DNA of 64,000 bases from Morinoia aosen (Eukaryota; Arthropoda; Malacostraca; Amphipoda; Talitridae). Below, piece after piece: positions 1-11,944 of the stretch (its first letter is position 1; each line of letters opens with the position of its first letter). Location of the stretch: positions 15,834,293 through 15,898,292 of the forward strand of contig CM059575.1 of assembly GCA_030386875.1 (NCBI GenBank), given 5' to 3'. The position numbers and the translations under genes are program-made. The notes beneath the pieces were generated by a model. It was not told the origin of the DNA and searched no databases. It saw only the letters and a program-made list of their open reading frames with translations.

Positions 1-1819
1 CTCAGGTTGACTTGTTGCGATAGTGTCACAAGGTAATAACTATTTTTTCATTCACTAATATACTAACTCGTCACTGCGCGGTGTGTTGCCTTGCGGAAAG
101 TTAGTCGGCGATATTGAAAGCGGATTTCATTTAATGTACTCTTGAAATGTTTGATTTTAAGTCCTTACCTTGGGAGATCACGATCGTTGTCAGTATTGAA
201 CAAGATGTGTTATGCTACGCCCCCTGAATGTTTATATTATTGCCACTATGCATTTTGGCTCTTTATCAACTAGTAAAGGGACCAGTGTGTTAGTTTTCAC
301 TTTCATTTGGACGCAAGTGAGTGCTCGGATGGTGTAGTCAATCAATGACGCATCTCAGAGCTTAGCATTCGGACTGAACACTGGTACAAATAAAACATTT
401 TTTTTATGTGAAACGATCTCCATACAGGGACAAGTCAGTATCAGAATTGATGTTGTTGCTGTGATCGAGCGTTCTGATGAGATAGGAGGCTCATATCTTC
501 GTGCTGTGATAATGTTCGAGCTTCGTTTAAGTTGACGTTTAAATCGATCAACTGCGACGAGTTGTTTTTCCATTGGTCGTAAATAGTAAATTATCCGGTC
601 TAGTCTCTGGTGATCTTAGTTTTCTGATGTCGGTTTTATTTCACTTCATCGTAATATAACTTAGCTTTTACACAACAGTGCTCTTCTGACCGACTGATTG
701 ACGAGACGCGTCTTAATTAGTCTCGTAATGGTCCCTTTGCACTAAATGTAGTGTGATTAGAGATCGTTCGTCGTATGACTCGAGAACTTGAATGAGGAAC
801 TCAATTTGGGGGGCAAATATGCGACACTGCCTCAAGTACGTTCAACGGACTGTGATAATCTTACTGGAGATAATTTCCTTCAACTTTTTAGCATTGGTTT
901 CGACTTCCTGACTTTCCTAGGGAGTATAACTGGTCGGAATCATCTTTACGTAGCCCATTTCGCGCCAGGGACGTACCGACTTGAGGAAAACCGCTTGCTG
1001 CTAGACTTTGAATTGAGTCTCGAAAATGTTCTTGGCTGTGAGCAAGCTCTACATCTTGGGTTTTTGTTTCATTAATCTTTTTTCTGCCAGTTTTCTCTCG
1101 GATTTTTTTTTTTTTTTGAAGTCACAAGTGTGGGAAATCTTTTAGTCGTGTGTTTTTACGTTGGATTTTCAACTTCATGAACTGGCCAGTGGTCCAGCCA
1201 GCGTAACAGTCGGTTTGTGAGCAACATCTTTGCTTCGTCCAACTTACGAGCGTTATATGTATAACGACTGCAAAACTCGTGAACTTCCTTTAACTCCTTA
1301 GGTTCACCTCACTGCCAAAGAAATAGCTTGTAGCTTTGTCTCAATAATCTACTTTTTCTAATTATTGCTGTTGACGGTCTCGCTTAATACAAATCAACAA
1401 ATAAGGCTGTGATTGATCCGTAATGTTCTGTTCGTGTCAAGCTGATACACCAGTGAACGGTTTGACCGTTTTCTTCGTAAACAGAGGGTGGCCTTTGATC
1501 AAGAGGCAACTATCGAGTTTTCCATTAGCTATTTCTGGAATTTGTTTACTCATTAATGTGTTAGTATGATCGTTCCATAGTTTACCTTTATTTCCAAGAG
1601 ATGGACAAGTATTGTAGGGGATGGCAAATGCTGAAAATCTATCATTGAACTGTAACAATATAATTTGGGCATCAGTACCGAGTCAGGAAATGTACCCCTT
1701 TCTTCCTTCAAATGAATAAAATGCAAAAAAAAAATTCATTTATTCCCTTCAGTTAGCAGTATTGGATTCCTCTTGAGGTAGACGATACTTTACGTGCGTC
1801 ATTGAAAAGCTCCTCCTGA
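1..1819. other. No recognisable gene
   Basis: I see no convincing coding region here. The longer open stretches (for example 788-1075 plus) lack an ATG or any recognisable motif. A T run lies near 1108-1117 and an A run near 1725. This is downstream of the ERCC8 stop codon and probably intergenic. Confidence 0.5.
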
Positions 1820-2266
1820 CAGGGTGCGTACAGGCATGGAGAAGCATGAAAAGTAGTTGAATTTCGAAAATAAAATTCAAGGCCTCGAAAGTAGTGGAAT
1901 TTTAAAAATGGTCATTGAAAGTCATGAAATTTTAGGATTTTCGTGAAAAGAAAATTTTACTGTTGAAAATTTTCGTTCCGTTTGGTCCGCGTTGAGCGAG
2001 GCGTTGTCAGTAACCTTCGAGTGTTACTTGGGCTCTGATTGGTTGATACAGCTACGTCTTTAGTGTCCGCGATTTTGATTGGTTCTCAGGCGTCACGTGA
2101 AACCAAACGCGCTCAGTGTGACTGAAGACACGCGCTCGCTCGGACCATTGTTGACCTGTCGCCACTGTTGAACATTTTCGAGCTGAGTTTTTATCATCGG
2201 TCTTGACCATCCCGTGTGTGTGTGACTAGAGTTACGGTGCCGAGACTGAGCTGAGGAATTATCGTC

Positions 2267-2602
2267 ATGTCAGGCAGTTGTTCTTTCAACAACTTGTGGT
2301 TGCGAGACAAAGACTTTCAACAATGGATAGCACCGCATCCCAAACTGAAAACAATGGCGGTTTGCACCGCGTGCGAGTCGGAGTTCGACATCGCCAACAA
2401 TGGAATAGCGGCTGTGAGGAGTCATGCAAAAGGAACAAAGCATGCCAAGAACGTGAAAGCTCAGACGACGAGACTTGCCAACCCGAAGATCGGGGATTTT
2501 TTCGTGACTTCCCAACCATCGACCGATCCTCCGACTGCTGAGAGGGGTTTGGAGACGCGCCACTCCTGCCTTTCATGTGCAATGACATCATCAAGATTTT
2601 GA
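2267..2602 (+). pseudogene. hAT transposase N-terminal zinc-finger fragment
   Basis: It starts at an ATG and runs 111 codons. Residues about 30-62 form a C2H2-like finger (VCTACESEF, then RSHAKGTKHAKN), matching the DNA-binding finger that precedes the catalytic domain in hAT transposases. After about residue 95 the frame departs from the downstream ORF. The next coding block lies in another frame from about 2542. The catalytic core expected between finger and C-terminus is absent, so this is a fragment and not a functional transposase. Confidence 0.6.
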
Positions 2603-3660
2603 AGGTTCTGTTGGAGAGGTGTGTGAAAGCAGAGGTGCTGGAAAAACTGACCACACCAGCTAAGTATGCTGCCCTTGACTTCAATGACAAGACCATCTAC
2701 CTGCAAAATAGCAAGATTGACCCTGGCTTTGTTGCTGCAAGTATTTTGAAAGATCAGATGGCTGCAAAGAAAGTGAATGAGAGGCTTGCTTTCTCCTTCA
2801 GGGATGATGTGAAGAATTTCCTTGTTGCTGTCATCAAGAAGATTGTTGAGAAGTCACCTTTGAAGTTCGGGTTGGCCCGAAACATGGGCTGGCTGGTGCC
2901 AAGTGTCTTTGTGGATCGCACAAAGAGAGAGAAGACCAAGTCCATGCTGAAAAACTGTCTGCAGCTGCTCAGCGATGCTAAGAGGCTACCACAGGGTGAC
3001 ATCGATGAGGTGATGAGCCAGTTTTCAGAGTTCTTTGATGAGGCACAGAGGAAGATCAGCACTTTCAACAGTTTTCAGCAAGACACTGATTGGCTAGATG
3101 TCTTCTGGAGCAGCCAGCTGGCCACATCCTCCCTCAAGAAACTGTGGCTGGTTGTGAAGATGCTACTGGTCCTGTCACATGGCCAGGCTTCAGTGGAAAG
3201 GGGCTTTTCTGTGAGCAAGCAGCTCATGGAAGTCAACATGGGTGAGAACACCATCGTGGCGCAGAGAGTGGTCATGGACCACATCAAACATGTAGGAGGT
3301 ATCTCCAAGGTTGACATTTCCAAGGAACTCCTCTTTTCAGCTTCACAGGGCAGACAGCGCTATCAACACTACCTGGATCAAAAGAAGGAAGAGGCAGAGA
3401 AGCAGAAGAAGGGAGAGAAGAGGAAGAGAGAACTGGATGAAGTGGAGAACCTGAAGACAAAACGGAAGAGGATGGAGGAGAGTCTGCAAGCGCTGGTGGA
3501 GGATGCTGACAGCTTTGCACGGAAGGCAGAGGACAAGAATGATTTGCGCCTACTGGCAAAGTCAAATGCATTGAGGAAATCAGCCAAAGACAACCAAGAA
3601 CAACTCAAGGGGCTGAATGCGGAAATTAATGACAAACTTAATGCACTGGCAAATGCATAG
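2575..3660 (+). pseudogene. hAT transposase C-terminal part with coiled-coil tail
   Basis: This 361-codon ORF starts at an ATG. Around residues 200-215 it has SHGQASVERGFS, the conserved hAT C-terminal dimerisation motif in which ASVERGFS is the core. It is followed by a long Lys/Glu-rich, probably coiled-coil segment (residues about 265-320). The region upstream of the dimerisation domain is shorter than in full hAT transposases, and no DDE catalytic residues can be assigned. Read with the preceding zinc-finger ORF it indicates internal deletion plus a frameshift. A domesticated protein is possible, but the intact terminal inverted repeats argue for an ordinary defective element. Confidence 0.7.
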
Positions 3661-4027
3661 CAGATGCTATTGAACTGTCCAGCATGACTGTTTGGTGTTG
3701 TGATGATCATTTACACATTTATGAAAACAAGACCTGCAAGTAATGATGAATGTTCTGTGAAGTTTATGACTGAAATACATTTATTGTGCTGCAATTTAAC
3801 TTTGTGTGACATTATTTTGGGCAGAGAGAGGCAGTGAAAATGTGATTTGGTTGGCATAAAAAGTCATGAAAAAGTAGTGGAATTTTGAACCTCAGAGCCT
3901 GTACGCACCCTGTCCTGAGCAATCTTCGGCATTACATTCAGTTAGCCAAGTTCTATCATGTTAGAGCTTCTAGATTACTCCACGTCGTTCAACAAACGTT
4001 AACAAGTTCCTCGCGTTTCAGCGGTCG

Positions 4028-4543
4028 TTAACCCTTTGGGTCCAAAATATCAAACGGTCTAGGGAAAAAAGTTGTCAGTGCCCTAAAATATCGTTGGAAT
4101 TGCCGTAATGTGGATATTTTTCGTTTAGCTAGCTCTACTTATATATTCGAGTTTTAAAAATTACGACTATTTAAAGCAGCAGCTTGGCGAGAGAAATTTT
4201 CGATGTTTGAAGAAAGATTTCGAAAAAATAATTTACAAGTTCTTACCTAACCTTGTTGAAAAGTGAACGAAGGTCCAAAAATAGTTGCTCAAGTAGAATG
4301 AAGATTATTGAACATGTTGCACAGATCCTGTAGCATGAACTTAGAGGTAATCAATGGTAATTTACATGAGCAGGCTTCCGGAATGTCTGAAAAATAGTTT
4401 CATGCTATTAATCTCCCTAATTTTGTCATTTACTTCAAAATATTCCCTCAGTGGTAAATTACTTTAAACTTAAATCAGATAGCCTGAACTGGAGGAAGCA
4501 CTAACCTTTTTCGCAAAGTAACCGTCGGTATCCAAAGGGTTAA
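4028..4543. mobile_element. TTAA-flanked MITE (piggyBac-like)
   Basis: The sequence TTAA-CCCTTTGGGTCCAAA at 4028-4046 faces the inverted copy TATCCAAAGGG-TTAA ending at 4543. The TTAA duplication and the CCC-starting inverted repeat are the piggyBac-type signature. The 508-bp interior has no coding capacity, so it is a non-autonomous derivative. Confidence 0.7.
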
Positions 4544-4669
4544 CGGTTGGTTTGTTAAGGTTGTAAGTGGCAGAATTGGAAAATCGACTTAGCGACTCTC
4601 GAAACATTTTTAACCTTCCTAAGAGAAATAGCTCATAAAATTGCACGACGACATTTCACCTAATATGAT

Positions 4670-4970
4670 TAGATTATTAGTTAAAGCCTCACTATCCGCA
4701 ACAAAGGCAATCCAAAGAGGAAGGAAGAAAGCACCATTTAGTATAGAGTTTAGGAAACGCGGAATCTGTGCAGAAAGGGTACAGAAACAGAAAGCAAGAA
4801 AGATCATGAAACAAGAAAAAAAAAATGAAGTAGTAGGTGCTGAAAAACAGGACAGCAGTGAACCGAAAAAAGATGGTTCGTAACAAAACAAAACCTATAT
4901 TATTTTAACAAAAAGAAAGCTTGCCTAACCTTGAGCTCGGGCCCTCACATAGTCTTCACCTCATGATAAC
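4670..4970 (+). repeat. Dispersed ~330-bp repeat, copy A
   Basis: First of a family defined here by shared blocks in fixed order: TTAGTTTAAGCCTC, CACCATTTAGTATGGAG, GCTGAAAAACAGGACAGCAG, GCCTACCTAACC, then GGGCCCTCACAT. The small ORFs crossing it are by-products of its A-rich composition. The family type (SINE, MITE or other) is not determined. Confidence 0.75.
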
Positions 4971-6329
4971 GGTTATTTTTTTCGAAGTCGCGAAACATGA
5001 AATGCCATTCATTCCTACTGGTACGTGAATGATCAATTTACCTATTGGTACACATTTGCACCGATAAGCGGGGTACGTGTTAAAGTCCTAATTTCTTCAT
5101 AATTGTTTTTGTAAGATTTAATAACTTTATTATTTTTTGAACAAGTACACTGTTGTACATCTCCTGCCACGGAAAGCTGATGGCCCGAAATATGTCGAAG
5201 ATGCTCAAAAGCGGTGTGGAACGATGGTGCTTACCTCTACAGTCTCTCCCCTCCGAGTTTTACGTAACAGTACAAATCGAGACGACTCGTTCGCGTGATG
5301 CCACTATGCAGTAACTACTTGCTGATGCCAGTAGCTGACTGTCTTGCAATTATTTTTCAAAACCGGGATGCTGGGGCAATCAAATCTAAATGAGATCAAT
5401 TTCGCATGCGATTTTTCATCTGAAATTAGAAAGTTCCTAGCTAGTCAGTCAAGACTCACGGGCGCAATTGTTGCATTGGAGTGTAACTTCCAACATGATG
5501 GCCTGAAGGAGCAAGGAGCATGGTCTTACCATCCGCATTGTGATGAGAGATGATCGATAGACGACAGTCTCAGAAGTCGAAACTTCACTGAAATTTTATA
5601 GCCCTTCTACCCATAATGAATTCAGAAACAATGAGGTCATGTGAATCTGATTTATCTTCGCTATCTATGCAAACAGGACTACCACAATATCACAATACCA
5701 TGAAACTTTTGCCCAGTATTAAAAATCCCAGTCAAATCCTAGATGACTTTGATTTTCGCAGTGTTGCCCGATGTGTTCAAATATTTATAGGAAAAACTTT
5801 GAAATTGATGTTTTAATGAAGGATAAGAATTTCAAGCTATTGTGTCTGGAGAGAGACTAGTAATTTTTAAGAAAATATAATGAACTTGACAGTTTATAGT
5901 GCTAACGCATTCATTCACATAAAATATTTGGTATCTTGAATTTAAATAAAAGAAACAATGCACATACATTGGGCTTTGTTATTCATACTAGCGAAGTCAG
6001 GAATCTCACAAGTGAGTGGAGGAAATTAGCGTTTGAAAGACACATGAAAAAAAATAAAAAGCGTTCTTTCTGCATGCCTTTTAGAATCACCACATTTGAA
6101 GTAACGCCACCCGAACTGTACGAGTATCTCAGCGAGTGACGAATTTCGGCTAAAGAGTGAGAAAAGCATTCCCATACCAATAGTCACAAGAAAATGCACA
6201 GTAGATATTTGAGTCGAACACCTAATTTTCTTTTGAAATGCTAAAATAGCTAATCTTTTACAAGTAGTTCATATGATGCTAGACAAAAGGGCTGTAACGA
6301 AGGCGAAAGAGCGTGTCTGATTATTCATT
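4971..6329. other. 3' flank of ERCC8, no gene seen
   Basis: AT-rich DNA with only short open stretches and no recognisable product. It lies downstream of the ERCC8 stop codon (transcription runs leftward). An ATTAAA on the minus strand near 5812-5817 is the only poly(A)-signal-like hexamer I noticed, about 0.5 kb past the stop, and is weak evidence. Confidence 0.4.
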
Positions 6330-6682
6330 CTAATCGCTGTCTTCGTCCGGACTCCAGTCGTCATTTTGATGTGGTCTCATCGTCCGAGCCGTGGGTAGTT
6401 CAGAAGAGTCACTTTTTTTAACGTTCACGTAGGGTTCCTTCGCATGAAAACTCCAAGTGATGAAATGTGCATCTCGTCCGTAAGTGAACAAGCGATGTTG
6501 GCTGTGGTCGATTACAAGGCCCTTTACAGATCGCATGTGACCACTAAAATGCGCAATTTCAGCTCCAGACAGTAAATCAAATGAATGAACCCGAGTCTTC
6601 ACACAAACGAACAGGCACTTTGATACTGCAGATATCTTGACGTCATTGATGTCCCGACACAACTTGCTCCTTGGATCTGGAT
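6330..6682 (-). CDS. ERCC8 (CSA) last exon
   Basis: This exon encodes the C-terminal 116 residues of an ERCC8 orthologue. ERCC8 is the WD40 beta-propeller that docks on DDB1 in the CRL4-CSA ubiquitin ligase of transcription-coupled nucleotide excision repair in the nucleus. The acceptor is a clean pyrimidine tract ending TGTCCCACAG just above 6682. The exon covers the last blades (SGAEIAHFSGHMRSVKGLV, then LFTYGRDAHFITWSF). It ends in the acidic tail DDWSPDEDSD, which parallels the acidic C-terminus of human ERCC8. The entry phase (two bases completing a codon) matches the one base left by the preceding exon. TAG is at 6330-6332. Confidence 0.88.
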
Positions 6683-6830
6683 CTGTGGGACAAAAACATT
6701 AACGACGTTACATTTTCAAATGTATCTCATTAGTTGTATAATAAATTCCACATAAGAGAAGCTAACATTGCAGCAGACGTACATAAGGAAACAAACACAT
6801 AAAGCACAACATGCAAGTTACATGAAGCCA

Positions 6831-7159
6831 TAAGTTAGTTCAAACCTCTTTAACCATAACAAAGGTGTTCCAAGGAGAGGATGGAGGGAGGCATATAGAG
6901 ACGTATAGTATTTCGATGAGGGTATATATATTATATTTCGCATATAAAGAGTAAGTTGAAAGGTAAATGCAGGAAAAGAGATGAAATTTGATGACTATAG
7001 TAGTGAACACTGAAAAACAGGACAGCAATGAACTGAAACACCATGTCCCGTAACAACAAAATATCTATTTAAACGAAATAAGGCCTAACTTTAAACTCAG
7101 GACCTCACATCTTCCCCCATGGAAGCGCTAATTCCCATAAAGCTGTATCCCTCCCGGAT
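6831..7159 (+). repeat. Dispersed ~330-bp repeat, copy B
   Basis: A degenerate copy in the last ERCC8 intron. It has TAAGTTAGTTCAAACCTC at its start, GAAAAACAGGACAGCA in the middle, and GGACCTCACAT followed by GCGCTAATTCCCAT-like sequence near the end (GAAGCGCTAATTCCCATAA). It has the same orientation as all other copies. Confidence 0.65.
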
Positions 7160-8229
7160 GGGTAACAACTCGGAATTCAATGTAAATAAGTCAAAGCAAA
7201 AAAAAAAAAAAAATTAGACGGCACATTTCATCACACTAATTTGAAATAACATTTACATAACACATCTGCAAAATTGTACCTGACCACCACACTCAGAACC
7301 CTTATCTAGAATTGCTAAAGATAGACACCAGCTTTATGGTTTTCATCTTGAAAATCTGTTGATACCTCTTGAAGATTTGACACAGAAAAACCGCCTTAAA
7401 ATGCTAATAATGCAAATACCTAACATCTCCATTTTTATAAATTTCAATTTCTAAAAAGTACAGATAACCTCGTAAAAAGTCTGATCACCAACTGCTCGTG
7501 CAAGTAAAATGCATCAAGTTCCAAGCACTTCGCCAATACTCACGGAAGTGAAAACGAAGAAATTGTCTCAAGACCATCACCCCACGCTAGACAATTTTCC
7601 AGTGTCTAAGCGACAAAAGTCGCCGGTCCACTCCGAAGTCAGCTCATATGCTCACGCATCTCACCACTTCCTTATCTCTCAAGTGTCGGTAATTAACGAC
7701 ACAGGAAACGACACATAAGCAATTGGTGTCTCTTGAGCGGCTACATTTTTCACTAAATTTTACACATTGTTTTTCCTAAGAACAAGATTTCAGTGCATTT
7801 TCACTTAACTAAACTATAGCTTAAACATACTTTAAAAACATATTTAAAACAAAACTAACACACTAAATAGTCGCATTTTTACTCGAGTGACACATTATGA
7901 AGGCATGCATTTTAAGTCCCATCCCATGCATTTGAAGCCCTATCCAATATGGTACTATCGCTAACCTAAATCTCTTTCGCTTTGCTCGTTCAGCTCAAGC
8001 AGCACTTCACCCAACTGCAATTCTACCTCACTTTCCAAATAATTACAATTAGTTCATTTTCAAGTTTCTAACCATACATACTCTATCTACTGCACGTCAC
8101 ACGCTATATATACTTTACAAAGCAAGCTTCCTAACTCTTCATCATTGATTTTCAGACAAAACTTCGATCACTTATTTTCTAGGCGGTGTCACGGCTTGAA
8201 TTTACTTTGCTGCTTCAGTAGGTACGAAT
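7160..8229. other. Intronic DNA, no gene seen
   Basis: AT-rich intron sequence with an A run near 7198-7213. I see no domain, RNA gene or element ends in it. Confidence 0.5.
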
Positions 8230-9547
8230 TTAAGGGGATCATCCGCAGCCCCGTTGGACCCCGGCGGCTCCCCCCTCTGAAATTTTTTTTTTGTTGAAAA
8301 AGGATCCTTAGGGGATGGGTTATTGTGCCATGAAATTTTATGGCCCTACGGACATTAGACTCCCCCCCCCCCCCAGGGGGTGAAAAGGGGACCGAGAATG
8401 GTGATTTTTAGGCCCAATTTTTTTTTGTTGAAAAAGGATCCTTAGGGGATGGGTGATTGTGCCATGAAATTTTATGGCCCTACGGACACTAGAACCCCCC
8501 CCCCCCCAGGAGGGTGAAAAGGGGACCAAAAATGATGATTTTTAGGCCCAATTTTTTTGTTGAAAAAGGATCCTTAAAACTTTTCAAATATGAAAAAAAG
8601 CCAATTTGATTTTATTAGAAATGTTTCAAGGATTCTAAAACTGGTTTTGGTTTTGCTCTAGCATCAAAACTCGATGACGAGTCTCGTTTTGAAATATCCA
8701 AAAAATAAACCGAAATACTCTTTTTTTCGTCAAAAAAAAATAAAAACTAAGGCATAAATCGAAAAAGTGACACGAGTAAAAAGGTTTCATTTCACAAAAT
8801 ACATATACTGGCCAATTTTCAAACAAACCGGACGGAAAAAAATTAAAAAGTCTGAACATGGTGAATACTGAAATAAAATGTATTATTTTTATTTACTCAT
8901 AAAAACGATATTTCTTATATGTTTACTTAAAATTTACAAGGAAAATGCTGCTCATTGTTCGTACATCGAAATAGATCATGGAAACTGCATTCATGTTCAA
9001 AAATTTCCATTATATTCACATTCAATAGACATTGTTTGTTTTTGGGCTCTAGTGAAAAGTTGACTTTTTTACATTCAAAACGGGACTCGTCCTGGAGTTT
9101 TGATGCTAGAACAAATCCAAAGACAGTTTTAGAATCCTTGGAACATTTCTAACAAACGTTCGTTCGGCTTTTTTTCAAATTCGAATTCTTTTAAGAAATA
9201 TATAGCTCTAAACCCAAAAAATTGTTGCTGGTTTTTGAAATTTCCAAAAATTTTGAAAAAATAGAAAAAATTGTAATTTGAAAAAACTGAACGAGAGTTT
9301 GTTAGAAATGTTCCAAGGGTTCTAAAACTGTCTTTGTTTTTGTTCTAGCATCAAAACTGAAGGAGGAGTTCCAATCTGAAATATCAATAAAAATATACAA
9401 AAAAACACATTTTTCGTCAAAAAAAACTAAGGCCTAGATCGAAAAAATGACAGGAGTAAAAAAGGTTTACTTTCACAAAAGACATATACTGGCCAATTTT
9501 CAAACGAATCGGACGAAAAAGATCTCAAACCCGGATGATCCCCTTAA
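8230..9547. mobile_element. TTAA-bounded inverted-repeat element, family 1
   Basis: The left end TTAAGGGGATCATCCG (8230-8245) is matched perfectly by its inverted copy at 9532-9547. TTAA may be the target duplication and GGGGATCATCCG the inverted repeat. Internally, a block like AAAGACAGTTTTAGAATCCT occurs several times in both orientations. A related element in the opposite orientation lies at 61058-62166, which shares the stretch GAAAATTGGCCAGTATATGT. There is no transposase ORF, so it is non-autonomous. Confidence 0.75.
8281..8570 (+). repeat. ~133-bp tandem repeat with poly-C tracts
   Basis: About 2.2 copies of a 132-134-bp unit inside the family 1 element. Each unit contains GTTGAAAAAGGATCCTTA, TGAAATTTTATGGCCCTACG and a run of 13-14 C. 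The copies start near 8281, 8415 and 8547. Confidence 0.85.
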
Positions 9548-11683
9548 TAACAAGTCGCATTGCAATTACATGTTCAAATTTGTTTTTCTACAAAAGGACT
9601 AAGTAATATAGATGCAACAGAAAACACCTTTAAAATGCACACGAAAGTGACGAGTAATATTTGCCCTATTCAAATTTTATAAATTACAACTATAAAAAAA
9701 ACGCTTCCGAGATTTTTAAACGCTAGTCCAGTACCATTGTGGAAGAACAAGTAATGAATTTAACCGTACTAATATACAATTAGCTAGTCATACGGGCTAA
9801 TCAGCAGCAAATTCATAGAATAGATCCAGTCATGAAGAACATCCTATCGATACCTTCATAACTTTCAATGCGTTACCGAAAGAAGTTTGAGATCTGAAGG
9901 CAAAACACGCCCTTTCGATTCGCTAGTGATGTATGTTTCTATAGTCTAGTGTGTTGAATTGATCCATTTGTCCGAAATACACATCGGACTCTATAATTCT
10001 GCTATAGGATGAAGTTCACGATAGGCAATACCTTGTCAAAAACACCATGCTGTCAGCAACACTTGGCTCGGATGAAGACCTAATCCGGCGTGTTTTGTTT
10101 AGGGTGCTTACATGCTTGTCCTCGTAAAGATTGTTACGTAATTAACTTGATGGAAATCCTTTGTATGAGGTTAGCTTCAGTCAATTCATTGGGAACCTAA
10201 ACATGGAGCTTAGAAACGTAACCAAGATTACACAAACGATTAGCGATATTACATGGTGACTACTGATATTTCATTTCCAAATTTTACTACTTTTTACTAC
10301 TTTTTACTACCTTCAATGGCAAAAAATTACTACCTTTTTTCACACAATGAATGTTGTCCAAATGTCCAGAGGTAAGTAATTGGCTTATAATGAGAAATTT
10401 GAGTCAATAATATACGCAATACCAAAGGTTCAAAAAAAGCTCCAAGTTTCTCAATACTTAAAATACTTGATACTAAATGGAGCAACCGAAGCTTTACGGC
10501 AAAAAAGTTTCCTAAATTCCTAAGGTACCCCCATCCTAAATGGACTCTAACAAAAGTTTGGCAAAGACCTTGTCTCAACATCTTTCAACTATGAGGGCAA
10601 CAGTTCATCATATGGAAAAAATAAACTGACTGGACACTAGTAGACACCAGGGGATTGTCAGATCCCTTTACAGCAGGGTAGAATATAGAGGAATTTCATT
10701 ATGACCAAACATTATGGCACTCAGAAATATGAGTTTGTAAGCTATTTCTATCATACCTCAAAATCTAAATTGGCATCCTAATTGTGATCAATAATAAAAA
10801 TAGGTTATGAACATGTTATATTACAGAACCAATCACGAAAATGCAAATTTCATGTAGCTTTCCTACATACTTTTAGTAGAAGAATGAACTTTGATTACTA
10901 CAAGAAGCAACTCCATGCTATGACGACATCCTGGAGGTAACTGAATCGCTATGACTGCCAAAAGTACTTCAAAGGAACTAATCTCTCGTTCAAATGATGA
11001 CACATTGTATTAAAAGATAATTTTATAGCATAATTCTTTCTGTATTTGAACATAAATTAACGTCACTGGAAAAAAAACTTTCAGCTTTGCAAAGAGGTAA
11101 TTTGGAAAAAAAAACCTTATAGTTTCAGTAAATCGTTGTTTCCCCAAATCGAAGTGGACAGAATAAACTCGTCTTTTCAAAGGAAGATAATACTGCTCAC
11201 AATCAAGCTCAGGTCCAAAAAACACATTCTGGATATAAATGAACTGCCGAGAAATTCCTTTGAAGTCATTGCAATGCTTCTATCCTGCCGCAACAACTTG
11301 GAGTGTGAGAATATTTGTCTTGGAATAAGAATTGGAAGGCTACATCAAGTTTATGATAATCAAGACCTAGCTTACTAGCCAAATATATGACTTTGAATTA
11401 AACATCATTCATTAGGAGGAATTGAAATGTAATAAGTTTGATTCACGACTTACTCATCTGAAATGGCAGTAGGACTCTCTAAAAGCTAATTGAGAATGAG
11501 GTAATTGTTGAGGAGTTGACCATAATTGATTTTCCACTTTTGGATGCCTAAATATTGTTAATGAGATCGAAATAAACAAGTTTTCTTCGATGCACTTTGA
11601 GTATTTTACAAGTTATAGCGGTAAATGAGTTACCGGAACTCCAGTATTTTAGGCGGGGAAAAATGAACAAGGGAAGCAAACAC
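9548..11683. other. Intronic DNA with TTTTACTAC-type fragment
   Basis: There is no gene. At 10285-10340 there is a run of (T)TTTTACTAC repeats, and near 10643 the sequence TAGTAGACACCAGGGG. Both resemble the hAT-like terminus at 13121-13233, so an old relative probably lies here. ORFs at 10330-10581 and 11136-11378 have no recognisable motif. Confidence 0.4.
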
Positions 11684-11944
11684 CCTATTACAAACGTAAA
11701 GAGGTTGGGTCGTGAGGGGTAGCCACAGTTTATGTTAGTGAAAATTATAAATAAACCTTTCTAGTGACATACGTTTACATCGACTCCAAGGTGGCTGCCA
11801 CCATGGCGCCACCCGGTACCCAAGATGGCGGCAGCCATCTTGGAGTCGATGTAAACGGACGTCACTAGAAACCTTTACTTATACTTTTCACTAAAAGAAC
11901 AGTGGCTACCCCTCATGACCCAACCTCTTTACGTTTGTAATAGG
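11684..11944. mobile_element. Foldback MITE, arms >120 bp
   Basis: CCTATTACAAACGTAAAGAG at the left end reappears inverted at the right end. Complementarity continues through GGTTGGGTC, the CTAGTGAC block and ATCGACTCCAAG almost to the centre near CACCATGGCGCCACCCGG. The single strand would fold into one long hairpin. There is no coding capacity, and the target duplication was not identified. Confidence 0.85.

Larger units (their letters stand above)
1820..3912 (+). mobile_element. hAT-type DNA transposon, internally deleted
   Basis: The element is bounded by a perfect 16-bp terminal inverted repeat, CAGGGTGCGTACAGGC at 1820-1835 and its complement at 3897-3912. The flanks share TCCTGA on both sides; hAT elements normally duplicate 8 bp, so two positions may have decayed. 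Subterminal DNA at both ends carries repeats of the type AAGTAGTGGAATTTT. Inside are a zinc-finger ORF and a hAT C-terminal (dimerisation) ORF in different frames, with the catalytic middle missing. It looks like a non-autonomous deletion derivative. Confidence 0.85.

Noticed and set aside
788..1075. 95-codon plus-strand ORF
   Set aside because: It lacks an ATG start (opens at TTG) and shows no motif.
4619..4891. ORFs on both strands over dispersed repeat copy A
   Set aside because: They lie in a repeat whose other copies have different frames and stops. The A-rich composition explains them.
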